A DNA stretch of 44,535 bases from Clostridiaceae bacterium (GTDB lineage Bacteria > Bacillota > Clostridia > Acetivibrionales > Acetivibrionaceae): assembly GCA_012519925.1 (NCBI GenBank), contig JAAYPF010000201.1:1-44535 (forward strand). Direction: 5' to 3'. Positions 42,718-44,535 of this stretch are shown here, one piece after another (position 1 is the first letter of the stretch; every line of letters begins with the position of its first letter). The position numbers and the translations under genes are program-made. Below the pieces are notes generated by a model. The model was given only the letters and a program-made list of their open reading frames with translations. It searched no databases and was not told where the DNA came from.

Positions 42718-43449
42718 TTATCTCAAATCCATCAACTTAGAGATATCTCTTATGCTCTCCGAGAACGCTTCTACATTCTGGTTTAGATCTCTAATCTCTT
42801 CATCGCTCATCTGTTCTTTCAATTCTGATGCTTCAATAATAGCCTCTATCCGCTGCAGTGAACTCAAAATAAAATGTAGCTTGGATTCACATTCATCCAA
42901 ATTGCTTTTTATACCAGTCATTTCTTCTAAAGTACGCTGCTTCTCCTCAAGGGCTTTCTGGTATGTTTCTTTAGCATTATCCCCCGAAACACTTCTTAAT
43001 TTATTCTGTAATGAGCTTATCTCCGACTTTATTCTGCCCTCTTTGCCTCTTAAAAACTCTGAACTCTTTCTATAGTTTGCAACAATGCCGGGTATTATTG
43101 CCTCAAAGTCTAGAATTTCTTCCATAAATCTTGATATTATCATGAATTTGCTATTGTCTTTTGATCTTTTCTTTAGATTTGTGAGAATCTGACTTATGTT
43201 CTTTATTACGGGTGTAAGTTTATCCCTTACTTTGTAAAGCTCCTTTAGGCTACTGCTTTCTGACTCGTCGGAATACTTTTTTGAAAGTAGACCTATTAAG
43301 GATGATATGAGAAATAGTATTCCGCCTAATATTAGTATTAGAACAGAAATTTTATTAAAAACAACTGCTAGTGCTATAGTACCTATCGCGATAATTATAT
43401 TAGGTTTGCTGAGAATAGCCCTTATAAAACGTCTAAGATTATTGTTCAT
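42718..43449 (-). CDS. Membrane-anchored coiled-coil protein, unknown
   Basis: A 243-aa protein. After a basic N-terminus (MNNNLRRFIRAILSKP) come two hydrophobic segments (NIIIAIGTIALAVVFN and VLILILGGILFLISSLIGLL). The rest, residues of about 65-243, is helical with heptad character (YQKALEEKQRTLEEMTGIKSNLDECESKLHFILSSLQR). Layout is that of a membrane-tethered PspA-like or scaffold protein, but I recognise no family. ATG at 43449 is chosen because AAAGGGATGAG lies just upstream; the longer frame starts with TTG at 43467. Lies on the same strand as the flotillin operon with pspC between them on the other strand. Confidence 0.7.
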   Translation of the reverse strand: MNNNLRRFIRAILSKPNIIIAIGTIALAVVFNKISVLILILGGILFLISSLIGLLSKKYSDESESSSLKELYKVRDKLTPVIKNISQILTNLKKRSKDNSKFMIISRFMEEILDFEAIIPGIVANYRKSSEFLRGKEGRIKSEISSLQNKLRSVSGDNAKETYQKALEEKQRTLEEMTGIKSNLDECESKLHFILSSLQRIEAIIEASELKEQMSDEEIRDLNQNVEAFSESIRDISKLMDLR

Positions 43450-43678
43450 TTTCTCATCCCTTTGCAATTATTTGATTACTACGGTCTTCATAAATATTTA
43501 CCATTATGAAAGCTTAAAAACTTCCAAATAGAAGAGTTGTTTTGCAGTGCAAAAATAAATCTGTTGTTTGAAATAGCGATTGATCTGTTGTTGTTCTGAA
43601 TCGCATATAACTTCTTAATTACTAATATAGTATATTTATGAACAAAATACAATTATGTTTTTTATGTTTTAGTTAGTA

Positions 43679-43708
43679 TAACCAAAGTTTCTGGGGGGAA
43701 TTTGGTTA
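43679..43708 (-). terminator. Hairpin behind the recQ region
   Basis: TAACCAAA (43679-43686) pairs with TTTGGTTA (43701-43708) around a 14-base loop containing six G. On minus it overlaps the stop codon of the small ORF at 43706 and is followed by ATACTAACTAAAAC, not a clean T run. Confidence 0.35.
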
Positions 43709-43876
43709 CGTGACCTTCGCATAGAATCTGTAAGCCGAATGCTTGATAATTTTCGCCGCGTCTTCACGAGACGCTAAAAATGCCATCAAATCAATTTTTG
43801 AAATGTCTATTAAGGAGTTATCTTTGGGAATTGGCGTAAATTTCTTAAAAAGTTTATTCCTCGTCGGATATCTCAA
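43706..43876 (-). CDS. Possible small ORF or gene remnant behind recQ
   Basis: A 56-codon frame overlaps the last 23 bases of recQ in another frame and ends with TAA at 43706. Its second half (SKIDLMAFLASREDAAKIIKHSAYRFYAKVT) looks like real protein and its DNA is less AT-rich than its surroundings. There is no ribosome binding site for the TTG at 43876 or the inner ATG, so it may be a degraded gene end. A GCGTCT-TCACG-AGACGC hairpin (43758-43774) lies in it. Confidence 0.25.
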   Translation of the reverse strand: MRYPTRNKLFKKFTPIPKDNSLIDISKIDLMAFLASREDAAKIIKHSAYRFYAKVT

Positions 43877-44535
43877 TGTGAAACTTTAAACCGTCCCACT
43901 CAAGTAGTTTCTCTCCAAATTCATTCCATGAGTACTCAACACCATTAATCAAAACCTTTGGTATACTCCACTGGTTATCTCGGACTAAAATACCACTAAA
44001 ACTAATTTTCTTAGTGTTTTTTTGATTCTCTGTATTTATATCGGTTGTACTTTTTATGTTGTTTTCATCTATATATTTTTGTATTTCCTCAATAAAAATC
44101 TCTCCATACATATCAAACTTTGTTTCTCCAATGCCGCTGATGTTAAGCATCCCTTCCCTGTCTTTAGGAAGATGTCTGCACATTTCTTTAAGGGTACTGT
44201 CGTGAAAAATAATGTATGGGGGTAAATTTTGTTTTTCAGCCATTACTTTACGAAGATTTCTTAATCTCTCAAAAAGTATTTTATCGAAATCTTCATCTTT
44301 ATCTTCCTTTTGTCTTTTCAGTATGCCTTTCGATTTTAGATTTTTATCTATTTGAAGATCCGTTTCATATCCTTCAGTTTTATTAGTAGCCTCTGTTCTA
44401 TCTTTTTTATTAGTTATAGGCATCTGAAGCTCTGTTATTTTCAAAAACACCTTTTCCTTACCTTGTAAGACATCGTAAGCCCTGTTATCAAGCTTTACAA
44501 CAGGGTACTGGCCTTTTGTAACAAAAAGATATCCA
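43854..44535 (-). CDS. recQ: ATP-dependent DNA helicase RecQ, C-terminal part (cut by the window edge)
   Basis: The frame runs out of the window at the right edge without a start, so the helicase core is missing here. The first visible residues (GYLFVTKGQYPVVKLDNRAYDVLQGK) are the end of the RQC winged-helix domain. After a charged linker comes an HRDC domain (DKILFERLRNLRKVMAEKQNLPPYIIF ... LPKDREGMLNISGIGETKFDMYGEIF). A further C-terminal tail of about 60 residues (ISFSGILVRDNQWSIPKVLINGVEYSW) is not a standard domain I know. RecQ unwinds DNA in recombination repair. Stop at 43854. Confidence 0.88.
   Translation of the reverse strand, partial: GYLFVTKGQYPVVKLDNRAYDVLQGKEKVFLKITELQMPITNKKDRTEATNKTEGYETDLQIDKNLKSKGILKRQKEDKDEDFDKILFERLRNLRKVMAEKQNLPPYIIFHDSTLKEMCRHLPKDREGMLNISGIGETKFDMYGEIFIEEIQKYIDENNIKSTTDINTENQKNTKKISFSGILVRDNQWSIPKVLINGVEYSWNEFGEKLLEWDGLKFHIEISDEE

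Noticed and set aside
1-44535. CRISPR arrays, insertion sequences, rRNA genes
   Set aside because: No regularly spaced direct repeats, transposase frames or rRNA sequence were seen.

Overview
The window is AT-rich DNA from a Gram-positive, spore-forming, anaerobic Bacillota chromosome. The best fit is a cellulosome-producing clostridium of the Acetivibrio/Ruminiclostridium type. Evidence: spo0H-type sigma factor, an alpha/beta SASP, a YtxC-like protein, a cysteine T-box, a LexA box of the Bacillus/Clostridium type (CGAAC-N4-GTTCG), and a secreted GH48 cellulase with a type I dockerin next to a SigI/RsgI pair whose anti-sigma factor carries a C-terminal CBM3. There are no insertion sequences, prophage genes or CRISPR arrays. 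The species cannot be fixed from sequence alone.

Left part (1-7990). tRNA-Gly(CCC) and tRNA-Thr(GGT) lie behind sigH on the minus strand. Then, also on minus, comes the conserved cluster cysE-cysS-mrnC-rlmB-sigH, led by a T-box riboswitch with a UGC (Cys) specifier. A probable 6S RNA (minus) sits between a small four-helix membrane protein and an OGG-type DNA glycosylase.

Middle part (8195-28423). This is a mosaic of housekeeping and sporulation-type genes: DUF6062, a P-loop/Asp23 fusion, YtxC, a DUF6873 GME-fold protein, an M20 amidohydrolase, PC4-like, DUF378, SASP, YebC, an orphan histidine kinase, a CoA-binding protein, YigZ, signal peptidase I, a degenerate Nudix protein, a long HflX with a JAMM-like N-terminal motif, a LexA-controlled small gene, and a minus-strand series zapA - metalloenzyme - U32 peptidase - dut. 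Two non-coding stretches stand out: a three-hairpin element at 12718-12847 with two UNCG-type tetraloops, and a 300-base structured leader downstream of a LexA box at 23402-23415.

Cellulose-sensing block (28752-33855, minus). sigI and rsgI overlap and are followed by a GH48-dockerin gene. The GH48 gene is preceded by a clear SigI-type promoter (CCCCCTAAAA ... CGAA), an A/T tract and a 26-bp perfect palindrome. Together they suggest a circuit: extracellular CBM3 senses polysaccharide, RsgI releases SigI, and SigI transcribes the exoglucanase.

Right part (34196-44535). A membrane-stress-like module contains a YqiJ/NfeD-type OB-fold membrane protein, a 701-aa flotillin (YqiK type) and a 1676-aa AAA+ ATPase of the kind annotated as DNA repair ATPase, all in one minus-strand operon. 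A divergent PspC gene and a minus-strand membrane-anchored coiled-coil protein flank it. This is the best candidate for a poorly described system in the window. The right edge cuts a recQ gene; only its RQC end, HRDC domain and C-terminal tail are inside.

All calls were made by eye from translations and motifs; no database search was run. Several start codons were moved from the longest possible ORF to the codon that sits at the right distance from a Shine-Dalgarno sequence.
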